64,000 bases of DNA from Glandiceps talaboti (lineage: Eukaryota > Hemichordata > Enteropneusta > Spengelidae): assembly GCF_964340395.1 (NCBI RefSeq), contig NC_135565.1, forward strand, positions 1,704,501 through 1,768,500. The letters are read 5' to 3'. The notes below the pieces were generated by a model. The model did not search any database, was not told the DNA's origin, and was given only the letters and a program-made list of their open reading frames with translations. Positions 1 through 12,520 of this stretch are shown piece after piece. Made by a program: the position numbers and the translations under genes. Position 1 is the first letter of the stretch, and every line of letters starts with the position of its first letter.

Positions 1-1170
1 TTTTAACTATCCCAACTCACCCCTTCCAACATACGCACATCAAATACACTATCATTTTTGCGTCTCCGGCACCAATTGTCATATCTGCGCCATCATCTAC
101 CTCGCGTTTCGGTCCGCTGTCTTCGCTGCACATGATCATATATTACATATTGACATACACAAACAGCACTCCTCGATTTTTGTTATCCCTTTCCATACGT
201 CTGGTTTCTTGTGGATTTTGGTTTTCTCTGACTAGGTGGGTCTCTATGGTTGATTACTTTGTTGTTTGGTTGGTTGGCGTTGGTTGGTTGGTTGGTTGGT
301 TGGTTTGCAATGGTTCGTTGGTTAGTCCTTTGTAGGTTTTACATATTTTTCACTTGCTGTCTATGGCCTTAATCTCTCATACCAACACACATAAACCTCA
401 CAAACCTCCGCCGTGTCGCTGCCATCTCTATTACTGCCGTGTCGCCGTCTTTATTTGCCATCACCGTTGCGCGTCATATTCAACAGTTACATTACAACAA
501 TACAATAAAGTCCCCCATTCATTTTAACTTTCTGTATGTATGTGTTTGTATGGTCTAGAGTTATAATGGCACATTCCATTATAAGTCTTCATATTTGCAG
601 TCAAGCATGTGCATGTATGTTAACCCTCTCCCCCCCAAAAAAAAGAGTATGTGTCCTTGTATGGTGATTCAAATTGGCAACAAAGAATTGCTTGGCAGCG
701 ATGACACCCCTAGCATTGACTAGATAATATGGATTTTAGAGTAATCAGTTTTCAATGCGGCCTAAATTCAACTGCATACAGAGCTCAGTAGAGCTATCAA
801 ACGTTTAATCCTCTTTTTATCAGGGGGGTGGGTTGATCAATTTCACTACAAACATTCAAATTAAACTCTCAAATCCAGGGGACCATATAGCCAGAATTAC
901 CATACGAGTATGACTACATTCTCAGTCTAAATAATTGTTGGCATAATGCTAAAAATGCTACTAATGACTGAGTGAATTTAAGGTACTGTCGTCTTTAGTG
1001 TATCCATGGCTGTGTATTTCGAGGCAATATCTATTACATGGTACGTCTACAGAATATCAAGTATACATCACTTACACCTAAAAGCTATGAATGGTAAGCG
1101 TCATCTAGAAGTTCTTTACTTATCTTTGCTGTTCATCTACAATTGATCTGTGATGTCATGAACACAGATG
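1..1170 (+). repeat. Diverged duplicated segment, copy A
   Basis: Aligns by eye in the same order with 2735-4320. Shared blocks include CCCCTAGCATTGACTAGATA (near 710 and 3390) and the stretch around GGCAATATCTATTACAT (near 1023) versus GGCAATTTCTATTACATCTA (near 4179). The copy may begin before the window. Copy A lacks the palindromic element found in copy B. No coding sequence is seen, and 1171-1615 shows no feature. Confidence 0.6.
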
Positions 1171-1615
1171 AAAAGTGATGTAGCCTCAAATATTCATCTG
1201 AAAGTTGTTCATACCCTGACAAATTTTCATCAAGTCTTCATCAAAGACAGTCTTCAATATTTCAACTTACTAGCCAAGTCAAATTCAGAATTTTTTATGA
1301 CAAATATGGCCAATATTTTGTCATCATTGCAAAGGTCACAAAACAAAGCAATGTCAAGGTCTCAAAGCTCATTGTAAATAAAATGGGTATTAAGTCATTT
1401 AATTTAGGTTTCTATGTAGCTACCAGACTGAGCTAGTGCACAATATGTGAAATTTGTGCCAGGCTTGGTTGAAATTGGTCTATGCATCTCTGCTGTATAC
1501 TATGCACTATGATTAATGTTTGGCTATTTGACCTTGAAGATACAGGTCGAGGTCAAAGGTCGAGGTCTCAGAAAGACCATTACCAATATAACACTCAAAG
1601 TGGGTCATTATTACA

Positions 1616-2409
1616 CTTCAATACTAGCACCTGGTATTAAATAGCACTATTGCAAGAAATGTGGGAATTGAATACTAGCACTCAGTATTAAATAGGACTA
1701 TTGCAAGAAATGTGGGAATTGAATACTAGCAACCGGTAATAGCACTATTGCAAGAAATGTGGGAATTGAATACTAGCACCTGGTAATAGCACTATTGCAA
1801 GAAATGTGGGAAATGAATACTAGCACCCGGTAATAGCACTATTGCAAGAAATGTGGGAATTGAATACTAGCACTCAGTATTAAATAGGACTATTGCAAGA
1901 AATGTGGGAATTGAATACTAGCAACTGGTAATAGCACTATTACAAGAAATGTGGGAATTGAATACTAGCACCTGGTATTAAATAGCACCAAAGCAAGGAA
2001 TGTGGGAATTGAATACTAGCACCCGGTAATAGCACTATTGCAAGAAATGTGGGAATTGAATACTAGCACCTGGTAATAGCACTATTGCAAGGAATGTGGG
2101 AATTGAATACTAGCACCCGGTAATAGCACTATTGCAAGAAATGTGGGAATTGAATACTAGCACCTGGTATTAAATAGCACCAAAGCAAGGAATGTGGGAA
2201 TTGAATACTAGCACCCGGTAATAGCACTATTGCAAGAAATGTGGGAATTGAATACTAGCACCTGGTAATAGCACTATTGCAAGGAATGTGGGAATTGAAT
2301 ACTAGCACCCGGTAATAGCACTATTGCAAGAAATGTGGGAATTGAATAATAGCACCCGGTATTAAATAGGACTTTTGCAAGAAATGTGGGAATTGAATAC
2401 TAGCAACCG
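1616..2409 (+). repeat. 47-bp minisatellite, about 17 units
   Basis: Units run GTGGGAATTGAATACTAGCA, then CCCGGTAATAGCACTATTGC, then AAGAAAT. A longer variant carries GGTATTAAATAGCACCAAAG, and the two forms alternate in small blocks. The array lies between the two copies of the 1-4320 duplication. 2410-2735 holds only C- and T-rich tracts. Confidence 0.9.
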
Positions 2410-2734
2410 TTCATGTTGTACTTAAAAATAGTGAACCCCCCCCTGCAATTCATCCACAAAACAATCCAACCCCCCCCCCCCCCTCTGACAAATATAAAAA
2501 CACAATGTCCTGCCCATCTGTTGACAAGAAACACTCTTTTTGTTCACGCACACTGCATAGTTAATTTTACATGTTACATTTTCAGTAATTTTAATTTTTA
2601 TACTATTTTTTTTTATTAATTAACATTAATGGAACTATAACAAAACTCAAGATGGTTACAAAGGCCAAAGAAAATGATTATCAAAATCTTGTGAAATTAA
2701 AATGCTTTTGCTTTTCTAAGTATGAATGAATGAA

Positions 2735-4320
2735 TGAGTGAGTGACTGTTGTTCTTATAACCCCCTCCCCAACCTACACATTTCAAATACTACCCATATT
2801 TTCATCATCATCGCCATCAACTACCTCACGCCTCGGTCCTTTTTTGCCATCACTACGCATGACCACATATTACATATACACAAACAGTTCATCGTTTTTC
2901 TCTTTCTTCTCATTTTGGGTTGTCCTCAGGTTAGGTTAGGTCAGTGGGTGGGTAGTTTGGATTATTTTCACTTGCCTGGCTATGGACTTTCTCTCATACC
3001 TAACATCCACAGACACAAATTTCGCACTTCCACCACTGTCACAAATTTCACCTTGTCTCCGTTTGCATTCGTCATCTTCGCTGCGTCTTCATCTGCATTC
3101 GTCATGTTCGCCCTGTGTCATATTCAAGTTATTTTTACACCAACACCAACACAAATGATAGGTTTTCATGTCTGAGAGTTCTAATGGCACCATACCTCAT
3201 AACTCCTCACTATTGGCTGTCAAGCATTGTGAGTGTGTGTATTAAACTTGCCCCCCCCCCCTCCCCCAAAAAATAATAAATAAAAGTAATAAACAAAAAT
3301 AAAGGAAAAACTGTGTCCTCTTGTATATAAAAGGGTATGTATGGCAACTCAAAGGAAGCGACAAAGAATTGCTTAGCAGCAATGATACCCCTAGCATTGA
3401 CTAGATAATATGGACGTTAGATTCAATATTTCATGCGCCACATTTCAACAGAGCTCAGTGAAGCACAGGGTGCCCAGGCTCATTTAGTTCTGTTTACAAA
3501 TATAAACAAAACAAAATAAACATACAAGTAAACAAACAAACAAGTAAGTAAACAAACAAACAAAAAAGCAAACAAACAAACAAACAAACAAACAAACAAA
3601 ATAAACTGACAAATGAGTAGATACATACATGAGTAAACGACAACAAACCAACGAACAACCAAACACTGCCCCCCCCCCCCCGAAATGGTCACATATGGAA
3701 ATAACTTTCCATATGTGACCATTTCGGGGGGGGGGGGGGGGGCAGTGTTTGGTTGTTCGTTGGTTTGTTGTCATTTACTCATGTATGTATCTACTCATTT
3801 GTCAGTTTGCTTGTTTGTTTGTTTGTTTGTTTGTTCGTTTTTGTTTGTTTGTTTGTTTGTTTACTTGTATGTTTATTTTGTTTTGTTTATATTTGTAAAC
3901 AGAACTAAATGAGCCTGGGCACCCTGTGAGTGAAGTTCTACCAATCATGTACATCATATCATTGGGATTAGGAATGGACAATAAAAATATCAAGGATCTA
4001 ACGTTCAGGGGACTTTTTTGCCCGACTTGCCATATCATAACGGTACTCAGTATATACCAGTTAATCTAGATGAATGAAATAAATGAAATAAAATATACCG
4101 TAAGTTCTATAAATAGTCTATACATATAATGACCAACTGAAAGTACTATTGTCTGGCTTTTGTGGCTGTCATTCAAGGCAATTTCTATTACATCTACAAG
4201 ATACCAAGTGTACATCACCTACATCTGACGGCTAAGAGTGTTAAGTGTCTTCTATAGGGTACTTACTTTTTATTATTCGTCTACATTTGATCATGATGTG
4301 TGATGATGATGAACGTAAGT
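2735..4320 (+). repeat. Diverged duplicated segment, copy B
   Basis: Second copy of the 1-1170 segment, longer because it holds the 465-bp palindromic element at 3464-3928. Homology stops close to the 97-bp MITE at 4322. The segment may itself be an old mobile element; no coding potential was recognised. Confidence 0.6.
3464..3928. mobile_element. Palindromic (foldback) DNA transposon, 465 bp
   Basis: Two arms of about 230 bp are near-perfect reverse complements around a centre near 3699 (CATATGGAAA TAAC TTTCCATATG). Ends are CACAGGGTGCCC and GGGCACCCTGTG. The 7-bp sequence AGTGAAG flanks both ends (3457-3463 and 3929-3935), a target-site duplication. The arms contain a (C)n/(G)n tract and a (TTTG)n tract. 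It encodes nothing credible, so it must have been mobilised in trans. The superfamily is unresolved: CAGGG ends resemble hAT, but hAT normally gives 8 bp. Confidence 0.85.
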
Positions 4321-4321
4321 G

Positions 4322-4418
4322 TAGTCTGTAAGGTACGCCGTGATGAGGCGCCCTCACACATCAGCCAACCCCTTCCACGCCGGTGAGGGCGGAACGTCAG
4401 GACGTATCTTACAGTCTA
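4322..4418. mobile_element. 97-bp MITE with 9-bp target duplication
   Basis: Ends TAGTCTGTAAGGTACG and CGTATCTTACAGTCTA are inverted repeats with two mismatches, and the arms continue inward to GCCCTCA / TGAGGGC. ACGTAAGTG occurs directly on both sides (4313-4321 and 4419-4427). A 9-bp duplication fits Mutator-like elements. Confidence 0.72.
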
Positions 4419-4435
4419 ACGTAAGTGACACACAT

Positions 4436-5049
4436 ACAATTAATTATGTATGCGTAAGAGCAAATGACACGCATCTAATAGCAAATGACTAGCGTATGGA
4501 AATAAATGACACACATAAGGCAAGTAATGCACGTATGACCACAGGGGCGTGTGATATTTCTTAGATTGTTGTTTTCCTGGTCTACAGACTAAAACAACCT
4601 TTTGACTATATATTCCTACCTGTAAGGAAAAAACATTTCCGCTACTATAGAGATTGACACATTTATAGCAGCAGGATTCGTACAATATTTTCCTAAGAAA
4701 ACGGCAATCCAGGGCGGCAATCTAAGCAATAATACGTGCCCTGTGCTAGTGACTATAAATGACGCACACACAAGGCGAATGATGCACACATGACAATAAA
4801 TCTAAATGACACACATAAGGCAAGTGATGCACACATGACAATAAATTAAATACAGAAGACAAAAGACGTGCCCGTATGAAGGAAATGGCGCACACAATGC
4901 CAATATGATGTACGTATGAAACTAAACGACACGCATAAGGCAAATGATGTACATAGATAGAAAGGTAAATGACGTACATATATGAAAATAAATGACAGGC
5001 ATTAAAGTAAAGGGTCACACACTTCAGGCAAATGGTGCACTATGAAAGC

Positions 5050-5050
<1 letters not shown>
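4436..5050 (+). repeat. Degenerate tandem repeat (AAATGACRCACATAAGGCAA type)
   Basis: Loosely periodic units of roughly 45 bp built from AAATGAC, CACATAAGGCAA and ATGATGCACACATGA-like pieces. Too diverged to count reliably. Confidence 0.55.
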
Positions 5051-5242
<192 letters not shown>

Positions 5243-7174
5243 GGGCCCAGATATAAAGGAAAATAACGCATGAAAGTAAAAAGCATAAAAATGAAAAAGT
5301 ACATTATACAAAATAAGGAGACACTCATTCAGTCAGTCATCAGTCAGTCTAGAACAGAATATTGTTCTTGTTCTTTCTGATTCTTCGGGTTGACTCTCAA
5401 ACAGACAATGAAAAATCCAAATTCGCTCTGTCTATCTGCTTGATTGGAAGACAGAAAGAAAGAAAAAATCGGCCCATTTTCGTACATATAGAAAGACTTT
5501 TATTAGTCCATTTTTGTTTTCTAAACTTCATTGTCAGAGAGACAGAACGAAAAATCGCCCATATTTGTTCTGTCTGATTCTATTGGGAAGAGACAGTTGG
5601 TCTTCTTTTGGGGCACAAGTTGAAAGTTTCGTAATGGTATGGATAGTTTATAACATTAATTTAAAGAAATTAATCTAAATTGTTCTACTCTTCAGTATAA
5701 TAAAAGGGATGCATTGTATACTTTCTATTTCGGACACTATATGTTATCGACACTACAAATCACTACATCTCATCAGATTCCAGTTTCTATTATCCATAAT
5801 ACATGTAGTAGATATGAAGACCTTACATTCTCTAACATACCTGTATGTTTACTATATCTGCAACACTAAATACCACTATATACCAATGTTAGGGACACTG
5901 TATGGCCCATTGTTATGTGTCATGCAAAACTCACTTGCAACGTACATTGACTTATCTTTTCGAAGCTGTGAAATATTATCTTACACGTAAAGGCTGTGAA
6001 TAACCTAAAATTGCCGTAGAGCCAAAACATCTCCAGATCTGCTAGGGGAGACCTGCTATGACTACCGTACCCAAAAGGTCACTCATGCGTGCAGTCAATC
6101 AGATGCACCAATTGTTTACTGTCATAATAGTATTAAACTCTTCTAAAACGTTAATTGCTAATTTTATATATATTGCCTTTTAGAGATGTGAAATTATTGC
6201 CAGGATAGTCTAAACCCTGTGTAGTCGATAATTTAGTGTGATGCTATCTTATAAAGTGTTTAGTCTAGCAGTCCACTCCTAGTCACGATCAAGTACCTGT
6301 CATGTAAATATAATATATCGGGGGATGGGTGGTCACTATGTTTTAGAATTAAGTGATGAGGGGGTCAGCCTGTTTTCGGTTTGACAGATGGGGGAGGGGG
6401 TCACTGACTTTCCGTCGGTCCGATGGAAAAATCCACTGACCTCCTCCCCACTCCCCAGGCTGCAGAACCTGACCGGTCCCTAATTTGTCCAAATTAATTT
6501 CTTTCTGTTGATTTGATTATGAAACCTCTGCTTGTTCCGGTTGAGTATCAAACAGGAAGAAAAATGTGGTCAAAATTCGAGGTTTTTTGTGTGGTCGATC
6601 ATCAAATTATAGACAAAGAGTAAAAGGGATCCATATTCTTTCATTTTGTTCTAAATTGCAAACTGTAACTGCCATTCTGAATGCAATAAACTACAGGACA
6701 TTTACATGCACTGCAGAATGACAGACTGACTATAGCAATAAATGTATATGCACACTTAGAAAAAAACATTGGTTGTCTTCTAGGTTAGGACGACAGGTGA
6801 ATGTATCAATACATCTATGTAAGTCCACTGGGCTAGAACGACCGGTGAATTTATTAATAAAACTATGTACATCCAGTCATGTATATTTATTTGGACACAT
6901 TGAGTCACACACAAGCAGTAAACACAAACACAAACTAAATTTGACCAACTAAGGGTAATTGACATTTTGCTGGGAGTCCGATGCGCCCTCTCCGACGACT
7001 TCCTGAGTAACACGCATACCGCAATGGCTGCGCCCTTATGAGAGGCGAACGTAAATATATTTGATTATTTATGCCTGACTACACGTTGTGAATGTCGGCA
7101 TTTTGTCAATCGTTACAAAATTTGAAGAAGAACAATCGTTTGATGGATGACAAATGTTTTCATCGTGGGTTACA
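5243..7174. other. Unassigned sequence
   Basis: No gene or recognisable element. There are imperfect internal similarities near 5360-5600 (two related AGACAGAA/AAAAATCG blocks) and 6780-6870 (two GTGAATNTATNAATA-like blocks). Confidence 0.5.
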
Positions 7175-9190
7175 TTGTATTTACTTCTATTTCCGTGCAC
7201 ACCTCCATGCCTTTGACTGCTTTGTTGTCACTTTTTGAATAAATCGTACTCCAGAGAGAAACCAGGTCTTGTAGACTATAACAGTACAGTCTGCATAAAG
7301 TGTTCGTCTACTTAACTTATAATTGTTTTCATTTACGTACCTCATTTTACACCTCATCAAACTCTTACAGAAAGTGACCGACGAGTATCTTATCTTGGGG
7401 TCAAAGTACTTTTTGAAAAAACAATAATTAAAGTAAAATAGAATAAAATTCTTACCAACCTACCCTTTTTTCAGAATTCATGTTATCAGAAACATTTTTT
7501 TATATTACCTAATAGTATATTCTTTTAAGTAAACATGCTTTCATTTCTTTATTTTCGTAATTCATTGTAGGATTTCATTTATCCAGTACAGATCAAGAGA
7601 TGTAAAATTATGATAACATAAACATAACCGTCTGGTGTTATTTCCTAGCAACAAAAATTTCAAATTGGTTGATCTCAGAGCCGAACGAATGAATTATCAA
7701 GATGATCTATCAAATAAAAAACTTCCAAAGTTACACAGAGTAATTTCACGCGTTCAGTAAAGTGCGCCACCAACGTTTAGAGTGAAATGAGTACATAGAA
7801 CATAGTTGCTAACGGCAACAAAAATACGATTCTGTGACACTTGTCATTCACTGTTTGTTCCATTACGAATCCATAATTCGGTTGTGAGCAAAGTCGATGA
7901 AAGCGGCAGCATAACCCTATCTAAAATTGCCCCAGAAATGCATCAATTTGTAAGTAGAAAATAGAAAATATCCAATCTTAAATTTATTGTACGGAAACTT
8001 AATTGGAAAGTGTAATATATTCCGTGAACAAATTCACTATATGTTAAGGTGAGAGAAAACAGCGCCAACTACGTTGTTTATTCAAGGAAAAGGCTGAGTT
8101 GTATGATACAGTATCTGGGGTTATACTCCGAACCAACCAAGTCTTTGACTACAACTTGTACTGTTTGGTTAACGTTAATTCTTTCAATGACCTCGGACAA
8201 ATAACTCGTGAAAACTACAATGTTACTTATTAATCATCATATAAGTTTTGCTACTTGTGTAAAAAATTCCTTAACCACAGATACGAGAACGTTTATGTCT
8301 TTCAAAAGTCAACATATATACAATATCCTGGTGTTGTAACATTTCCGCTTATTAAATTCAATGCACCAAAATGTCATATATTTTGCATTCCTTACTCAAT
8401 AGACGTAATGACATGATACATGGTCTATTTAGACCCACTTTGACCAAAAATCAATACCCCATTTTAGACCATTACAGGTTTCTAAAAGATTAAAGTTTAG
8501 ACATTTTTACCGCCCTGGAGAGTAACACGCTGTGTTCAAAATGTCTGTAACAAATCGCTGAAAAGTGCAAGTCCTTGCACTACGCTCAACTCGTGTTCAC
8601 TGTTGGTACGCTACTTTCCCGGCGTAATGATTTAAGATTTAATTTTTGCATCAATTATTTACATTTTTCTCCTTCCGTTGTTATTTTATTTTAGTTTACC
8701 TTATCTGTTTTATGTTTCATTCATCTGTCTACTTTAGATTCAGAACGGTTTATCGCACACACTGTCTAACGTGTACGTAATAAGAGTAAATAAATGGGAC
8801 AATACAGGTAAAATACTGAGGACTGAGACAAGTTCTTGCCGCGGCCTTTGCCTTTGAAACAATAAAATGTTAGATTGATAAAAAGCAAAAACGTGATTAT
8901 GATGCCAATACATTCGGGACTAAAAAACCCAAGTGTTTGGTTTAAGTTACCCAACTCGAGCTCCACCTAGTTTTTCACTGTACCGTAAATATTTTAGAGA
9001 AAAATTAATAAAATCGCGAAAATTGTGAAATCTCGCCAAAAATAGTGAAATCCGATGCGGAAACTTACATCAACTTTAAAAAAAAACTGTATAAAACCGT
9101 TTTTCCAATCTGATTTGGCAGTACATATGATGAGCACAAACCAATAACACAGACACCACATGAGTCCAATTAACACAGAGACCAATCTCT
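7175..9190 (+). repeat. Diverged direct duplication, copy A (with 852-bp extra segment)
   Basis: 7175-8116 and 8969-9190 align with 11380-12318 and 12319-12520; for example AATAAATCGTACTCCAGAGA occurs at 7240 and 11450. The 852 bp at 8117-8968 are absent from the second copy. That junction has only a CT in common, so it may be an insertion here or a deletion there. No coding capacity was recognised. Confidence 0.75.
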
Positions 9191-9400
9191 CGGGGGACTT
9201 TTTTGAACATTCAAACCTCAGAAGCAGTCGTTTACCTTTAACTTTGCAAAATTGTTCACTTCATTTACCTACATACATTTAATTATGATGCAGTTAATAG
9301 CCAAGTGAATGTGTATGTCTGCCAAAATATCTCGGTATAAGTTAAAGTGTAGGTAATATATCCATACAGTTGTATGATAATGTATTGAGAGTACAATTTG
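9191..9400. other. Unassigned sequence between repeats
   Basis: AT-rich, nothing recognised. Confidence 0.4.
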
Positions 9401-9695
9401 GGTATTGAAGACAATTTTCAAGTACTCTATGGCTTCCGATAATGCATGGTTTGAAATTTTACGCCATTAAATGACCTCCTACACGTCCTACAGTGCTTAG
9501 CGTGGGAGGGCCCCCCACCCTCCTAACTAGCTATCATGAGGGATGCTGTTTCTGCCCAGAATCAAGATTGAAAGAGAAAGCCCTGCTGGCTGAAGATTTC
9601 CAAGCACAGATTACAGCTCAGTGTGAGACCGTATTCTTGAAGCCCATATCTATTTGTAAAGAAATCTCTTCGCATGTTATGTATGGACTCTGTTA
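9401..9695 (-). repeat. Dispersed repeat family, copy 1 (inverted relative to 56185)
   Basis: The reverse complement matches 56185-56480 in order. Shared blocks include TCAAGTACTCTATGGCTTCC-like sequence, CTAGCTATCATGAGGGATGC, AGAATCAAGATTGAAAGA and TATTTGTAAAGAAAT. The small forward frame across it is not a gene. Confidence 0.7.
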
Positions 9696-10529
9696 GTTTA
9701 ATTAAGCATACTATACTGTATATCTCTGAAGTGGGGGGGGGGTGGTACTGTATAGTTATTACACATCAAAATATGTGTAGCCGGGAAGGAGGCTACGAAA
9801 TTTACTGGGTTCATTTCAGGGGAGCATGAAGGGGGGGGGCTCCTTATAATTAGCCGGCCGACCCACCGTAAATTGTGACCCCAGCCTTAGTTGTATAATC
9901 TTAACGTCAAGTTTTGATAAAGAGTTATTGCTTGAAACTTTAAATGAACTTGACATCTTTTTTTGAGGAATGTTTTACCTACGTTTTCTACACCTGTTCC
10001 AACAAGGTTTGTTTTCGTTAATATGTACATGAGGATGGGGGGGGGGGGGGGGCTGGCAAGTCAGACAGTGGATTATTTTGAATTCAAGTAAACAATTGAT
10101 AATCCAGTATAGTTCCTGTCTCCCCATAATAAATTTCTTTCTATGAATGAATATTATCCATAGGTAGTGTATTGACAAGTTTAAATCTTGAGTGAAATCT
10201 TGGTTTAGAATCTGTCACCATGTTAAAATTGTACTAGTTGTAACTGGAGTATCATTTTTTGATCAGACAACTACAATATATTCAATGCGAATTGTTAAAA
10301 AATCAATAATTAGACATTGTACATGTTAATTAGTGGTTGTTATTATTATCCATAAGCAGTACAGAAACAGATTGAATTTATGATCGCTGTTGAGGGCACT
10401 AATTTTTGGGTGCGGACCCAAAAATCATTTTGATTTGGTCGTGTATATAGCTACAAAAAATATGTTTACTCACAGGTGATACAGTAGACTTAACGGTGAA
10501 CCTTATTGCATAACTTACGAGTAAGATAT
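9696..10529. other. Unassigned sequence with poly-G tracts
   Basis: Contains G-runs near 9733, 9830 and 10037 (18 G). No gene or element recognised. Confidence 0.45.
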
Positions 10530-10945
10530 ACAATATACATAAATGAATATACTGAATAATTATAATAATCATAAGCAGGACTACACCGATTAATAGCAAA
10601 TAGATATAGTCTATGGTATAACTGATTAATGACAAATTTATGCATATGGATACACTATAGAAACACAAAGACATACGGGTATACATTGATTAATAAGAAA
10701 AACATACAGAGATACACTGATTAATAAGAAAGACACAGGTGTACATTGATTATGCGTACAGGTGTGTGCTGATTAATAAGACATACAGGTGATTAATAAT
10801 AAAAAAAACAGTTGATGCACTGATTATTAGAAAAACAGGTGTACACTGATTAATAAGAAAGCTATTCAGGTGGACGCTGATTAATAAAAAAAAAAGTACG
10901 GGGTACACTGATTGATAAGGAAAACAGGTGTACACTAATTAACAA
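10530..10945 (+). repeat. Degenerate minisatellite (TACACTGATTAATAAGAAA type)
   Basis: About ten imperfect units of 25-40 bp containing ACACTGATTAATAAGAAA and ACAGGTGTACA; boundaries are approximate. Confidence 0.6.
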
Positions 10946-11379
10946 GTTATATATCATAGCCTGGCTGTATTCTTACAAAAAAATAATCTGTGCAAAATCT
11001 TGTAACTTTAGTGAACGGACATACTTGGGTCAGATTTACGTGGGTTTTACACTTCATGTGTGCATAGTATTAACACCGGGCAGGGCAGCGAGCATGTGAT
11101 TGATCAATATTTATTAATTGATTGAATGATTGCTTGTTCGATTGATTGAAGGATTGGTCGATTTAATGATTGATTTTTGTGGTGAAATAAAGTTATTTTC
11201 TGTGTGTTATTAATCAATTGGGTGTTTGATTTTTGTAAAGTGTTATAAAACGTTTTAATCTCAGTATGGTACTGTAAGGCCAAATAAAAAGTAGTATGTT
11301 TCCAATAACACGACTGACCTTAGTTTAATAAGCTTCAACCCAAAACATTATTATTTTGTATGCAAAAAGGTAAAATGGT

Positions 11380-12520
11380 AACAATTTACTTCTAATTCCA
11401 TGTACACCTCCATGTCTAGCCTTTGTGACTCTAGTGTGGTCACTTTTTAAATAAATCGTACTCCAGAGAGAAACCAGGTCTTGTAGTCTATAACAATACA
11501 ATCTGCATAAAGTGTTCGTCTACTTAACTTATAATTGTCTTCATTTACTTCTTTTACAACTCATTAAACTCTTACAGAAAGTGACCGACGAGTATCTTAT
11601 CTTGGGGTCAAAGTAATTTTTTTTTTCAATTTAAGGTAAAATAAAATAAACTTCTGACCTACCTACCCTATTTTCTGAAGTCATGTTATCGGAAACAAAC
11701 ATTTTTCTATATTGCCTATAATCCTTTGGCATGCTTTCACTTCTTTGTTTTCATATTTATGTCATATTTCATTGTAGGATTTCATTTATCCAGTACAGAT
11801 CAAGAGATGTAAAATTATGATAACATAAAAATAACAGTCTGGCTTTATTTCCTAGCAACAAAGTTTTCAAACTGATTGATCTCAGAGCTGAAAGAATGAA
11901 TTATCAAGATGATCTATCAAATAAAAAACTTCCAAAGTTACACAGAGTAATTTCACGCGTTCAATAAAGTGCGCCCTCAACGTTTAGAGTGAAATGAGTA
12001 CATAGAACATAGTTGCTAACGGCAACAATAATACGATTCTGTGACACTTGTCATTCACTGTTTGTTCGATTACGAATCCATAATTCGGTTGTGAGCGACG
12101 ACGATGCAAGCGGCAACATGACCCTCTCTAAAATTGCCCCAGAAATGCATCAATTTGTAAGTAGAAAATAGAAAATATCCAATCTTAAATTTATTGTACG
12201 GAAACTTGGAAAGTGTAGTATATTCCGTGAACAAATTCACTATATGTTAAATTGAGAGAAAACAGCGCCAACTACGTGGTTTACTCAAGGAAAAGGCTGA
12301 GTTGTATGATACAGTATCTAGTTTTTCACTGCCTACTCTAAACATTTTTTAAATATTCGAGAAAAAGATAAAATCGCCAGAAACAGTGGATGCAGAAACT
12401 GACATCAAGTTAACAAGACAATATAAAACTGTTCTTCCAATCTGTAATGGCACATGTACATTTGATGAGACGAAACCAATAACACAGAGACCATATGGAA
12501 CACAACGGAAAACAGCTATT
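11380..12520 (+). repeat. Diverged direct duplication, copy B
   Basis: Second copy of the 7175-9190 segment, about 4.2 kb downstream in the same orientation, retaining both flanks of the 852-bp indel. 10946-11379 holds a GATTGATT-rich stretch and nothing else recognised. Confidence 0.75.

Noticed and set aside
9493-9696. 67-codon + strand frame
   Set aside because: Lies entirely in a dispersed repeat copy and has no conserved counterpart in the other copies.
7175-12520. LTR retrotransposon with direct repeats of about 1 kb
   Set aside because: The interval between the copies has no gag or pol frame, the copies differ in structure (852-bp indel), and no TG..CA ends or primer-binding site were seen.
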